Source: JACCXG01 sp963750935 (GTDB taxonomy: Bacteria > Acidobacteriota > Vicinamibacteria > Vicinamibacterales > 2-12-FULL-66-21). Taken from it: a stretch of 64,000 nucleotides of DNA. The stretch is taken from assembly GCA_963750935.1 (NCBI GenBank), contig CAVVSR010000014.1, positions 310,001 to 374,000 of the forward strand, given 5' to 3'. Positions 25,501-34,376 of the stretch are shown here, piece by piece. Position 1 is the stretch's first letter; every line of letters begins with the position of its first letter. Made by a program: the position numbers and the translations under genes. The notes under the pieces were generated by a model. The model made no database searches. It was not told where the DNA came from and was given only the letters and a program-made list of their open reading frames with translations.

Positions 25501-25622
25501 ACGCTGCGGTTCGGATCGTCGACGATACCGCTGATCGTGGCGGCGGTCTGCGCAGCGGCTTCGGGAATGACACCAGGGGCCAGAGCCAAAACGAGCAACA
25601 ACATCACACCGGGAACGCGCAT
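22510..25622 (-). CDS. TonB-dependent receptor (Oar-like), two frameshifts
   Basis: After repair about 1036 residues. Signal peptide is followed by a carboxypeptidase-regulatory-like domain ('ISGIVDDPNRSVLPGVTV'), the plug ('LPLNGRNYIDLALLQPGV', 'SVNGQDPRSNVYLLDG'), then an outer-membrane barrel ending in Phe ('GQVGVRVTF'). The frame breaks near 24287 (after 'STSRIGYSRT') and near 23913 (at 'GVYAQDDFQL'), each by one extra base; homology continues across both. AAGGAG 11 bases before ATG 25622 sets the start. Such receptors import large substrates, often oligosaccharides, with TonB energy. The neighbouring symporter and peptidases do not identify the ligand. Confidence 0.85.
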
Positions 25623-25787
25623 GTAGGCAGGATCTCCTTGGAACGTGCTCTGCAGGGCTTGCGAACGCCGCGGCCGGGCAGGCACACGGCAGATCAATTG
25701 TATCAGCCGCTTGCCGGTGGCCGTTCGAACGTGTGATAAAGACGTTCCGCCTCTGTCTTCCGTTTTTCAGCGAGGAGGTCTGTCTGC

Positions 25788-26018
25788 ATGGTCCGGTTCG
25801 GCTGGCTCGTCCTGATCGTCGCGCTCTGGGGGCTGCACCAGGATCTGTGGTTCTGGCGCGAGGCCCGTCCGCTCGTGTTCGGCTTCCTGCCGGTCGGGCT
25901 TGCCTATCACGGCGCCTACTGCCTTGCCGTCGCCGGCCTGATGTGGCTGCTCACCCGCACCGCCTGGCCCTCGCATCTCGAGGGCGCCTCCACCGCTGAC
26001 AAGGACTCGCGTCGTTGA
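25788..26018 (+). CDS. DUF3311 small membrane protein
   Basis: 76 residues with two hydrophobic segments, 'VRFGWLVLIVALWGL' and 'LAYHGAYCLAVAGLMWLL', and a charged tail. GAGGAGG lies nine bases before ATG 25788. DUF3311 proteins are typically encoded immediately before sodium:solute symporters, as here: the stop TGA overlaps the TTG start of the symporter (26015-26018). A role as accessory subunit or chaperone of the transporter is inferred from this coupling. Confidence 0.8.
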   Translation: MVRFGWLVLIVALWGLHQDLWFWREARPLVFGFLPVGLAYHGAYCLAVAGLMWLLTRTAWPSHLEGASTADKDSRR

Positions 26019-27559
26019 TTCCGTCGCTGATCGTCTTCGCCTACCTCGGGATCATTCTGTACATCGGCATCTTCGCGTGGCGCGGCCAGCGTGGCGGCGC
26101 CGCGGTCGAGGAGTACTTCCTCGCCGGCCGCTCGCTCGGTCCGGTCGTGTTCCTGCTGTCGCTGTTCGGCACCAACATGACGGCGTTCACGATCCTCGGC
26201 TCCGCCGGCCACGCCTTCGCCAACGGCATCGTCACCTTCGGGCTGATGGCCTCGTCGTCCGCCTTCGTGATCCCGCTGACGCTGTTCTTCATCGGCACGC
26301 GGATGTGGGCGCTCGGCAAGCAGCACGGGTTCATCACGCCGGTGCAGATGTTCCGCGATCGCTGGGAGTGCGGCCACATCGGCACCGCGATCTTCGCCGT
26401 GCAGGCGGTGCTGCTGGTGCCCTACATCATCATCGGCGTGATGGGCGGCGGCACCGCGCTCAGGGCGATCAGCGGCGGCGGCATTCCCTACTGGCTCGGC
26501 GGCGCGATCGTCGCCCTGGTCGTCATGAGCTACGTGTTCTTCGGCGGCATGCGCGGCACCGCCTGGGTCAACGCCTTCCAGACCGTCCTGTTCCTGTCGT
26601 TCGGGGTGATCGCGCTCACGGTCATCGGCCGCGGCATCGGCGGATTCTCCGGCGCGATGGAATCGCTGCTCGCCAATCCCGCCAGCGCGCCGCTGCTGAC
26701 GCGGGAGCGGGTCTCGCCGCTGTTCTTCTTCAGCTACACGTTCATTCCACTCTCGACGATCGCGTTTCCGCACATCGCGATCTTCTGCCTCACGGCGCGG
26801 CGGCTCGTGCAGTTCAAGCGCACCGTCATCTTCTATCCGCTCTGCATCCTCGCGATCTGGCTGCCGTGCGTCTTCCTCGGCGTCGCCGCCAACGCGATGG
26901 TCGACACGCCGCGGATCGCCGCGAAGCTGCACGCCCGCCAGACGCTGGCCAGCGCGCCGGCGACGATGCCCGCCGAGACGCGCGCCGCCCTGCGCCGCGA
27001 AGCCGCGGGCGACGACGTGGTGCTGGTGATGCTGGACTGGTTCGCGCCGGTGTGGCTGGCCGGGATGCTGGGGGCCGGGATCATGGCCGCGGTGATGGCG
27101 AGCGACTCGCAGATCCTGGCGCTCTCCACGATGTTCACCGAGGACGTGTTCACGTTCTACGGCGGCACCAAGCGGTTCGGCGAGGCGGTCCAGGTGCAGA
27201 CCGGCCGCGCCTTCGTCGTCATCCTGACGATCGCGGCCTACGTCATCGCCCTGCGCGCGCCGCCAAGCATCTTCGACCTCGCGGTCCAGTACGCGTTCTC
27301 GGGCTATGCCGCGCTCTCGCCGCTGCTGGTCGCGGCGCTGTTCTGGAAGCGCAGCACGAAATGGGGCGCGCTCGCGGTGACGGTGTGGGTCGCCGCCGCC
27401 GTCCTCTACACCGCGCGCGTGCCCGGCGCCCTGGCCTGGTTCGGCCTGATGCCGGTGGTGCCGATGACGCTGATCTCGGCGTCGCTGATGGTCGTGGTGT
27501 CGATGGTCACGCGCCGCCCCTCACCGGCCACGTTGGCGCGGTATGGATGGTGGCGGTGA
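26015..27559 (+). CDS. Sodium:solute symporter family (SSS) transporter
   Basis: 514 residues, about 13 TM segments, inner membrane. 'VEEYFLAGRSLGPVVFLLSLFG' (the first 20 residues are the family hallmark after TM1) and 'SLFGTNMTAFTILGSAGHAF' match the SSS fold and its Na+ site region. Initiation is at TTG 26015 overlapping the DUF3311 stop. The specificity of SSS proteins (sugars, amino acids, acids, nucleosides) cannot be read here. The last codons run into the ACGTG repeat array: the stop TGA is part of the first GTGACAC unit. Confidence 0.88.
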   Translation: MIPSLIVFAYLGIILYIGIFAWRGQRGGAAVEEYFLAGRSLGPVVFLLSLFGTNMTAFTILGSAGHAFANGIVTFGLMASSSAFVIPLTLFFIGTRMWALGKQHGFITPVQMFRDRWECGHIGTAIFAVQAVLLVPYIIIGVMGGGTALRAISGGGIPYWLGGAIVALVVMSYVFFGGMRGTAWVNAFQTVLFLSFGVIALTVIGRGIGGFSGAMESLLANPASAPLLTRERVSPLFFFSYTFIPLSTIAFPHIAIFCLTARRLVQFKRTVIFYPLCILAIWLPCVFLGVAANAMVDTPRIAAKLHARQTLASAPATMPAETRAALRREAAGDDVVLVMLDWFAPVWLAGMLGAGIMAAVMASDSQILALSTMFTEDVFTFYGGTKRFGEAVQVQTGRAFVVILTIAAYVIALRAPPSIFDLAVQYAFSGYAALSPLLVAALFWKRSTKWGALAVTVWVAAAVLYTARVPGALAWFGLMPVVPMTLISASLMVVVSMVTRRPSPATLARYGWWR

Positions 27560-27760
27560 CACGTGCTACGTGCCAACGGTGCAACGTGCCAAGTGCCCAC
27601 GTGCGGCGTGCGCACGTCCTGACGTGCTCACGTGCTACGTCATACGTGCGCACGTGCACGTGCTCGTGCACGTGCGCACGTCGCACGTCGCACGTCGAGC
27701 ACGTCGCACGTCCGCACGCGGCACGTGAGCACATCGCACGTGACTAGCACATGGCACGTT
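27556..27760. repeat. Long ACGTG heptamer array between convergent genes
   Basis: About 200 bases made almost wholly of 7-8-base units around ACGTG: gtgacac, gtgctac, then variants, later gcacgtc repeated. CACGTG and GCACGTGC palindromes occur throughout, so the array can fold on itself at many points. Both neighbouring stop codons (symporter 27557-27559, dehydrogenase 27744-27746) lie inside it. First units are identical to those at 5344. It probably terminates transcription from both sides. Confidence 0.85.
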
Positions 27761-28890
27761 CGTAGATCTCGATCGCGCCCGCGGCATCGAACGGCCGTGG
27801 ATTGAACGTGCCGGTCCATTGCTGGGCGGCGAGGCCGGCGAGCTCGGGGATGGCGTCGGCGGTGACGCCGGTGTCGGCGAGCTTGTTCGGCAGGCCGGCG
27901 GTCCTGGTGAAGTCCTCGATGCGGCGGGCGAGGGTCTCGGCGGCGGTGACGTCACGGGCCCGGCGGCGCGGCGAGCCGAGCAGCGCGGTGTAGCCCTCGA
28001 CGGCGTTGGGCGCGTTCCAGCGGATGACGTGGGGCAGGAGGATGCCGAGCGCGGCGCCGTGTCCGAGCCCGAACCGCGCCGTCAGCGGATTGGCGCAGGC
28101 GTGCGCGGCGCCGAGCATCGACTGCTCGATCGCGAAGCCGGCCAGGTGGGCGCCGAGCATCATCATCGCGCCCGCTTCGGCATCGCCCGGGTGCAGGAGG
28201 AGGCGCTCGAAGGCCTCCGAGAGGTGATGCCAGGCCTGGTGCGACAGGACGTCCGACCACGCCGTCCGCTTCGTGGTCACCGCGGTTTCCACGGCGTGTG
28301 CGATCGCATCGATCCCGGCCGCCGCCATCACGGCGCGCGGCGCCGTCTCGGCCAGCGCCGGATCGAGGATGGCCACCCGGAACGCCGCCGACGGATCCCC
28401 ACAGGCCATCTTCATGTGGGTCGTGGGATCCGAGATGACGGCGTAGCTCTGCGCCTCGCTGCCGGTGCCCGCGGTTGTCGGCAGGCCGATCATCGGCAAC
28501 AGCGGCCTCGCCGCCTTGCCGTAGCCGCGGTAGTCGGCCATCTGACCGCCGTTGGTCAGGATGAAGCTGATGCCCTTGGCGCAATCGAGGGAGCTGCCGC
28601 CGCCGAGGGCGACGATCGAGTCGACGTGCGTGGGGCGCGGCGAAGCGCGCGCCCGCGGCGACCATGTCACTGTCGGGGTTCTCGCCGAACTCCGAGAACC
28701 GGACGACGGGGATGCCGGCGGCTTCGAGGAGGCGCTGGATCGTCGCCGCGTGTCCGGCAGAGACGATGCCGGGGTCGGCGACCAGCAGGGGGCGGACGAA
28801 ACCAAGCTCGCGAGCGACGTGACCGGTGCGATCGGAGCTGCCCCGGCCGAAGATCACCCGCGTCCGCGGGTGAAAATCGAAGGGAACCAT
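27744..28890 (-). CDS. Iron-containing alcohol dehydrogenase, one frameshift
   Basis: About 381 residues after repair. N-terminus 'FDFHPRTRVIFGRGSSDRT' is followed by nucleotide-binding 'LGGGSSLDCAKGI' and 'PTTAGTGSEAQSY'. Metal-ligand regions are 'GIDAIAHAVE' and 'GLGHGAALGILLPHV', the layout of group III Fe-ADH, which includes butanol dehydrogenase and maleylacetate reductase. The frame breaks near 28638 in the GCGCGGCG tract (one extra base) between 'AAGARFA' and 'RPTHVDSIVA'. It is divergent from the MFS gene with 68 bases between starts. Cytoplasmic NAD(P)H-dependent aldehyde/ketone reduction; substrate unknown. Confidence 0.85.
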
Positions 28891-28958
28891 CGTGAAGTAA
28901 ACTCTATCACCCGCTGGAACGTCATCATTTCTGACGATCCTCGACCGATATCCAGCTT

Positions 28959-30362
28959 ATGCCGAGCGACTCCGTGTCGAATCCCCGCCTGACGCCTATC
29001 CAGTGGCTGATCTGCGCGATCGCCGCCATCGGCTTCGCGTTCGACATCTACGAGATCCTGATGCTGCCGCTGATCGTGCGGCCGGCGCTGCTCGAGCTCA
29101 CCGGCGCGGTCCCGGGATCGCCCGAATTCCAGATGTGGGTCGGCCGGCTCTTCTACATTCCGGCGTTCGCCGGCGGCATCTTCGGCCTGGTCGGCGGCTA
29201 CCTCACCGACCGCTTCGGCCGGCGCCGGGTGCTGACCTACAGCATCCTGATCTACGCGTTCGGGGCGTTCATGTCCGGGTTCGTCACGTCGATCCAGCAG
29301 CTGCTGTTCCTGCGCTGCCTGGTGTTCATCGGCGTGTGCGTGGAGTTCGTCGCGGCGGTGGCGTGGCTGGCGGAGCTCTTCACCGATCCCCGGCAGCGCG
29401 AGAAGGTGCTCGGCTACACCCAGGCGTTTTCATCGCTCGGCGGACTGCTGGTCGCGACCATCAACGGGCTGTGCGTGAGGTTCGCGACCAGCCTGCCGGC
29501 GATCGGGGCGTTCGACATCGCGGTGCAGAACCCGCACGCGCCGTGGCGCTACACGCTGATGTCCGGCGTCATCCCCGCGATCCCGCTCATCCTGATCCGG
29601 CCGTTCCTGCCGGAGTCGCCAATCTGGCAGCAGAAGCGCGAGGCGGGCACGTTGAAGCGGCCGAGCATCGCCGCGCTGTTCGCGCCGGAGTTCCGCCGCA
29701 CGACCATCGTCACCACCATCATGTTCGCGATGGCCTACGGCGCCGCGTTCGGCGCCATCCAGCAGATCCCGCAGATCGTGCCGGGGCTGCCGGAAGTGCG
29801 GCAGATGGTGCAGGGGCAGTCGCCGGCCGACGCGCGCCTCACCACGCAGCGCGTGGCCTCCGACGTCACCAAAGTGCAGGAAGTCGGCGGCCTGGTCGGA
29901 CGCACCCTCCTCGCCGTCCTCGCCATCTACGTCGTCAGTCGCCGCAAGCTGATCCGGATGTTCCAGATCCCCGGGCTGATCGTCATGCCGATCGTGTTCG
30001 CGTATGCCGCGACACGCGATCTGCAATGGCTGTACGTCGGGATCTTCTTCGCCGGACTGTTCACGGTCGGGCAGTTCAGCTTCTGGGGGAACTACCTGCC
30101 GCGCGTGTACCCGGTCTACCTGCGTGGAACGGGGGAGAGCTTCGCCGCGAACATCGGCGGCCGGCTGATCGGGACGTCGTTCGCCTGGCTGACGGCGACG
30201 CTCGCGGTCACGTCCGACCGCGCCAATGCGCCGGCCAAGGTCGCGCTCGTCGCGGCGGCCGTCGGCTTCAGCGTTTACCTGGTCGGATTGATTGCCAGCT
30301 TCTGGCTGCCCGAGCCCGGTCCCGAGCACGAGGAAGCGCCAGTCGTCGCACGGAGGGCCTGA
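28959..30362 (+). CDS. MFS transporter
   Basis: 467 residues, about 12 TM helices, with MFS motif A 'GGYLTDRFGRRRV' between TM2 and TM3. The loop after TM6 is long. A soluble insert near 270-310 ('QMVQGQSPADARLTTQRV') interrupts the second half, longer than in standard sugar porters. The stop overlaps the next start (TGATG at 30360-30364), so the small secreted protein is translationally coupled. Divergent with the alcohol dehydrogenase, suggesting shared regulation. Substrate unknown; the metabolite:H+ symporter subfamily is a guess. Confidence 0.85.
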   Translation: MPSDSVSNPRLTPIQWLICAIAAIGFAFDIYEILMLPLIVRPALLELTGAVPGSPEFQMWVGRLFYIPAFAGGIFGLVGGYLTDRFGRRRVLTYSILIYAFGAFMSGFVTSIQQLLFLRCLVFIGVCVEFVAAVAWLAELFTDPRQREKVLGYTQAFSSLGGLLVATINGLCVRFATSLPAIGAFDIAVQNPHAPWRYTLMSGVIPAIPLILIRPFLPESPIWQQKREAGTLKRPSIAALFAPEFRRTTIVTTIMFAMAYGAAFGAIQQIPQIVPGLPEVRQMVQGQSPADARLTTQRVASDVTKVQEVGGLVGRTLLAVLAIYVVSRRKLIRMFQIPGLIVMPIVFAYAATRDLQWLYVGIFFAGLFTVGQFSFWGNYLPRVYPVYLRGTGESFAANIGGRLIGTSFAWLTATLAVTSDRANAPAKVALVAAAVGFSVYLVGLIASFWLPEPGPEHEEAPVVARRA

Positions 30363-31057
30363 TGGCGCGATCACTCGTAGCGGCGCTTCTCGTGCTGACG
30401 CTCGGCGCGGCCGGCGCGGCGCAGACCGCCGACTCGAACGGCGTCGATCTCCAGGGCAAGCTGTATCGCTCGGTGTTCAGCTCGGGCGTCGGGCTGCTGA
30501 CGCCCGTCGACGTCGAGAAGGTGCCCGAGCCGCTGCGCGCGCGCCTGTTCACCTTCCTCGGGCGCTGGACCGCGTTCAAGACGACCTACAAGAGCGCGCC
30601 CGACGACATGAAGATGATGCGCGCCGATGCGAAGCGCCGGGTGCTCGAGCGTTCGATCGTCTCGCTGGTCGATGCCCCCGGTGTCGAGAAGCTCGCGGCC
30701 GCGTTCGTGGCCGCGGCGCCGATCGCCCACGAGTGGGAAGGCCTGCACGACGGCCCGATCAGGGAGGCGACGTTCGCCGAGAACGAGCTGAAGAAGGATC
30801 CAGCCTCGCCGATCGCGCCCTGGCTCTATCTGTTCATCGCCCAGCGCCAGCGCGTGGCGTTCGAGAGCTACGAGAACGAGGGCGACGTGGAGGGCATGAA
30901 GGCGGCGGCCAGGAAATACCGGGCCTCCATGGAGCGCGTCCGCGCCATTCCCGACATCGCCTACCGCGCCGTCGCCGACGACATGGAGCGGCAGCCGTTC
31001 CTCTACATCAAGAGCAAGGGCTCGAACCATCCGAAGGACTACAACCCCGGCGCGTGA
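30362..31057 (+). CDS. Secreted protein of unknown function, 231 aa
   Basis: Signal peptide 'MARSLVAALLVLTLGAAGAA' then about 210 helical-looking residues with no recognised domain. Segments such as 'WTAFKTTYKSAPDDMKMM' and 'APWLYLFIAQRQRVAFESY' suggest a compact alpha-helical periplasmic protein. It starts inside the stop of the MFS gene and so is made together with it; a periplasmic accessory to that transporter is possible but unproven. Confidence 0.7.
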   Translation: MARSLVAALLVLTLGAAGAAQTADSNGVDLQGKLYRSVFSSGVGLLTPVDVEKVPEPLRARLFTFLGRWTAFKTTYKSAPDDMKMMRADAKRRVLERSIVSLVDAPGVEKLAAAFVAAAPIAHEWEGLHDGPIREATFAENELKKDPASPIAPWLYLFIAQRQRVAFESYENEGDVEGMKAAARKYRASMERVRAIPDIAYRAVADDMERQPFLYIKSKGSNHPKDYNPGA

Positions 31058-31090
31058 TGCAAGTAGCAGCAGCCCGGTCCGGGCTGCTTA

Positions 31091-31239
31091 AACTCCCAAC
31101 TCCCAACTTCCAACTCCCAACGGAATCGCTCGAGACATCTGGGTAGAAGTCGCGCCGACAGGGCCGTGTCCCTGCGTCTTCAACCCAGATGCTTCGAATG
31201 ACTCTGATTGGGAGTTGGGAGTTGGGGGTTGGGAGTTGA
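31091..31239. repeat. Nested palindromic element with AACTCCC heptamer arms
   Basis: Outer arms: aactccc, aactccc, aacttcc, aactccc (31091-31118) and four gggagtt-type units (31210-31237). Middle arms: CATCTGGGTAGAAGTCG (31136-31152) and CGTCTTCAACCCAGATG (31175-31191). Inner stem: CAGGG/CCCTG around 31159-31173. The whole 149 bases can fold into one long hairpin. It lies between the secreted-protein gene and the GntR operator. Confidence 0.88.
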
Positions 31240-31261
31240 CACCGGCGCTGTACCACTGTAA

Positions 31262-31300
31262 GTAGTACACCAATAGGTGTCCTACCTCTTGTAGTACACC
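31262..31300 (+). promoter_or_regulatory. Triple operator-like repeat before the GntR regulator
   Basis: GTAGTACACC occurs at 31262-31271 and 31291-31300, with an inverted near-copy GGTGTCCTAC at 31276-31285. Each adjacent pair forms a palindrome. TAGTAC in the third copy (31292-31297) could serve as a -10 box 12 bases before ATG 31310. This arrangement would let the encoded YtrA-type repressor shut its own operon. Confidence 0.6.
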
Positions 31301-31309
31301 TAAAGCGCC

Positions 31310-31690
31310 ATGCTGCCGTTCAGCATCTCGCTCCGCGCGGGGCTCCCGATTCACGACCAGGTGGTCTATGCCGTGACGCGGGCGATCGTGACCGGCCAGC
31401 TCGCGCCGGGAGACGCGTTCCCGTCCGTCCGGGCCCTCAGCCAGGAGCTCGGCATCAACCCGAACACCGCCCACAAGATCGTCGCGACGCTGACCGGTGA
31501 GGGGCTGCTGGCGGTTCGTCCGGGGGTCGGCACGGTCATCAGCGAGGCCGCGACCGGCGGGCGCCAGGCGATGCCGGACGACGAGATCGAGCGGCTCGTG
31601 ATCCAGGCGCGGCGCGCCGGGCTGACGCTGCAGGATCTGCTCGCCGCGGTGCGGCGGCATTGGACCAGCTCGAGACCGAAGTCGGACTGA
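31310..31690 (+). CDS. GntR family regulator, YtrA subfamily
   Basis: 126 residues. An N-terminal winged helix holds 'PIHDQVVYAVTRAIVTGQL' and 'PSVRALSQELGINPNTAHK', followed by 'LLAVRPGVGTVIS'. The short C-terminal tail without a ligand domain is the YtrA type, which usually governs an adjacent ABC-2 transporter. Exactly such genes follow at 31703 and 32608. The upstream triple repeat is its likely operator. No ribosome-binding site precedes the ATG; a short or absent leader is possible. Confidence 0.88.
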   Translation: MLPFSISLRAGLPIHDQVVYAVTRAIVTGQLAPGDAFPSVRALSQELGINPNTAHKIVATLTGEGLLAVRPGVGTVISEAATGGRQAMPDDEIERLVIQARRAGLTLQDLLAAVRRHWTSSRPKSD

Positions 31691-31702
31691 GTGGAGTCGC
31701 CG

Positions 31703-32611
31703 ATGGAGCATCTCATCGAGACCGATGGCCTGACGCGGACGTTCAGGCGCCTCGAGGCCGTGAGGGGCCTCGATCTCCGGGTGCCGGCCGGCAGCATCTT
31801 CGCGCTGATCGGCCCCAACGGCGCCGGCAAGACCACGACGATCAAGCTGCTGATGAACCTGCTGCGGCCGACGCGGGGGCAGGCGCGCGTCCTCGGCGTC
31901 GACTCGCGCCGGCTCGGGGCCGCGGAATTCCGGCGCATCGGCTACGTCTCGGAGAACCAGCGGCTGCCGGACTGGATGACCATCGACCGGCTGCTCGACT
32001 ACTGCCGCCCCCTCTACCCGTCCTGGGACGAGGCGCTCGCCCGCACGCTCCGTGCGCAGCTGGGCCTGACCACGGCGGCGACGCTGCGGCAGCAGTCGCG
32101 CGGCACGCGAATGAAGGCGGCGCTGCTGACCGCGCTGGCGTTCCGGCCGGACCTCGTCGTCCTCGACGAGCCCTTCACCGGACTCGACCCGTTGGTGCGC
32201 GACGAGCTGGTCCGCGCCCTGCTGGAGATGCCTGGCGCGCGGCCGTTCTCCGTCCTCGTGTCGTCGCACGACATCGAGGAGGTCGAGCGCCTCGCCGATC
32301 ACGTGGGCTTCATGCTGGACGGCCGGCTGGCCGTGTCGGAACCGGTCTCGTCGCTGCTGGAGCGCTTCCGGACGATCGAGGTCATCGTGCCGGAAGGTGG
32401 GGTGGCGGTTCCGCCGGCGCGGCCCGAGTGGCTCGTGCAGGGCGTGTCGGGCAGGACTCTCCGGTTCATCGACACCGATCACCGCGGCGTCGATGCCGAG
32501 ACGCGCATCCGCTCGGCGTTCGCGGGCGCGGAGGTTCGCGCCACGCCGATGACGCTGCGCGAGATCTTCGTGACCCTCGCCAGGCCCGCCGCGCCTGAGG
32601 TGGCCTCATGA
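31703..32611 (+). CDS. ABC transporter ATP-binding protein (ABC-2 exporter type)
   Basis: 302 residues. Walker A 'GPNGAGKTT' near residue 40, Walker B 'LVVLDEPFTGLDP' and H-loop 'VSSHDIEEV' are clear. The signature region reads 'QQSRGTRMKAAL', reduced to S-x-G as in the YtrB/CcmA-like group. An extra C-terminal domain of about 80 residues follows. Start: ATG 31703 with GGAG six bases upstream (GTG 31691 is the alternative). Its stop overlaps the permease start (ATGA at 32608-32611). It is regulated with the GntR gene; possible roles are export of antimicrobial or envelope-stress compounds. Confidence 0.87.
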   Translation: MEHLIETDGLTRTFRRLEAVRGLDLRVPAGSIFALIGPNGAGKTTTIKLLMNLLRPTRGQARVLGVDSRRLGAAEFRRIGYVSENQRLPDWMTIDRLLDYCRPLYPSWDEALARTLRAQLGLTTAATLRQQSRGTRMKAALLTALAFRPDLVVLDEPFTGLDPLVRDELVRALLEMPGARPFSVLVSSHDIEEVERLADHVGFMLDGRLAVSEPVSSLLERFRTIEVIVPEGGVAVPPARPEWLVQGVSGRTLRFIDTDHRGVDAETRIRSAFAGAEVRATPMTLREIFVTLARPAAPEVAS

Positions 32612-34309
32612 ACCTGATCCTGCATCTCCTGAAAACGGACCTTCGCCGATTCCGGGTGTTGATCGCAGCGTGGCTCGTGCTCGCGATCGCGTCCACTGCA
32701 CTCGACATCGCCCGCCCGGCCACCGCGGGCAACCCGAGATTGCTGGTGGCGCTGGGAACTGCCGCCGCGCTGGTGTGGGTCGCGGCGCTGTTGCTCGACG
32801 TCATTCTCGTCGGCCTGGTCGTGCATGCGCATCCGCTCGTCGGCAGCGACGGGTTCTGGATGACGCGGCCGATCCCGCCGGTGACGCTGATGCTCTCGAA
32901 GGTCGTGCTGCTGTCCGCGCTGTTCCTCGTGGTCCGGACCCTCGGCGATATCGCGATCATGGCGATCTACGACCTGCCGGCGGGGTGGATCGCGAGGGTC
33001 GCCGCCGAGACCATCCTCACGAGAGCGATGTGGCTGCTCGCGCTCATGGCGGGCGCCGTGGTCACGCGCACGCTGGCTGGTGTCGGCCTCATCTGGGGAA
33101 CTGCGCTGCTGTCGCTGGCGCTCTTCCTCGTCATCGCCGGCTTGATCGTGTCCAGCCGCATGGAGGCAGAAGGGAGTGGGTGCGGTCGGCGGCGGTTTCG
33201 CGTCACAGTCGATCGGATTTGGCGCCGAAAACGGCGGCGGGCCCATCGCCGGCCTCGTCTTCGAGCTGCTGACGATTGCGGCCGGCCTGGCGCTGATCGT
33301 CGTGCAATATCGCCTACGTCTCCGCCGCTACTCGGTGGCAGCCGGCGTCGCCGGTCTGCTCGTCGCCTACGGGATGTCGACGTACGTGCCGTGGCCCGAC
33401 CTGCATGCGGCGCCCGCGCTTCCGGAATGGGCGACGGCGCCGGGGGCGCTGAACCCCGCCGCCGATTCGGCCAGCGTGACGTTCGACGCCGAGCGGGGAT
33501 GGATCGGGCTCGAACGGCGATGGCGGATGGGACGGGCCGGGGTCAGCCTCGGCGCCGTACCGGCGGGCTGGCTGCCGAACATTCGGGTCGAGCGCGCAAC
33601 GGTCGCGCTCGCGGACGGTCCGAGCCTGGAGAGCGGGAGACTCGAGTACGGCGAACCGGCCATCCTCGATCCGAACGAGCCGGCTCAGGAGCGTAAGGTC
33701 CTGCGGGACGTCCTCGGCGTGGCCAGGCTCTTGGACTTCAACCCTCCGGGTTCGCCGCCGATCCTTCCCATGATTGTCGCGCTGCGCGAGAGCGATTTCG
33801 TCGCGCAGACCGGCAAGACCGGCGCGTACTCGGGCACGTTCGAGATCACCCTGAACCGCTACGAGATCGCGGCGACGTTGCCGCTGCAACGCCGCGCCCT
33901 GTTTCAGGATGGCTCCTATCGGTTCCTGATCGAGGACGTCCGCCGCAGCGGCGGGCTCGCGCTGCGGGTTCGGACGAGCAACGCGAGCTCGTGGCTCGGC
34001 GGTGGTCCGCCGCGACCGCGCACCTACTATCTGCGGAATCGAAGCCGCGGCGAGGCCGCCGTCCTGATGTCGCGGCCGCTGCTGCAGAACTGGGTGCCGC
34101 TCGGCATGACGGCCGGCTCGGTGGAAGGTCTCGGGGCTGGCTTCGGCGTCAACGCCTCGCTGCTGACCGTTCCACCATCACTGCCGATCGATGAAGCCTG
34201 GACCGCCGACGCCGAGCTGGTGATCGTTCGCACGACCGAAGGCGCGTCGGTGACCAGGACGCTCGAGCTGCCGCGGATCGAGCTACGCGCTACGGCGCCG
34301 AGACAGTGA
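32608..34309 (+). CDS. ABC-2 type permease partner, one frameshift
   Basis: About 566 residues after repair. The first 190 contain five or six TM segments ('VLIAAWLVLAIASTALDI', 'LWGTALLSLALFLVIAGL'-like region near 180). After a frame change around 33165-33176 (one extra base) two more TM segments and a large extracytoplasmic C-terminal region follow, ending 'ELPRIELRATAPRQ'. The large soluble tail is unusual for a simple permease and suggests a sensing or binding function. Cotranscribed with the ATPase and GntR genes; convergent with the PQQ-like operon across a GGGAAGC repeat. Confidence 0.72.
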
Positions 34310-34376
34310 ATCGCGGGAAGCGGGAAGCGGGAAGCGGGAAGCGGGAAACGGGAAACGGGAAACGGGAGCTGATTCA
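34306..34376. repeat. GGGAAGC heptamer array bracketed by an inverted repeat
   Basis: Eight contiguous 7-mers: gggaagc four times, gggaaac three times, gggagct once (34315-34370). They are framed by GTGAATC (34306-34312) and GATTCAC (34371-34377). Both convergent stop codons (34307-34309 and 34374-34376) lie in these flanks. All G-rich units are on one strand, giving a strong purine/pyrimidine asymmetry. Confidence 0.88.

Noticed and set aside
27556..27760. Possible CRISPR array
   Set aside because: Units are 7-8 bases, contiguous and without spacers, and no cas genes are present. The same holds for the other heptamer arrays.
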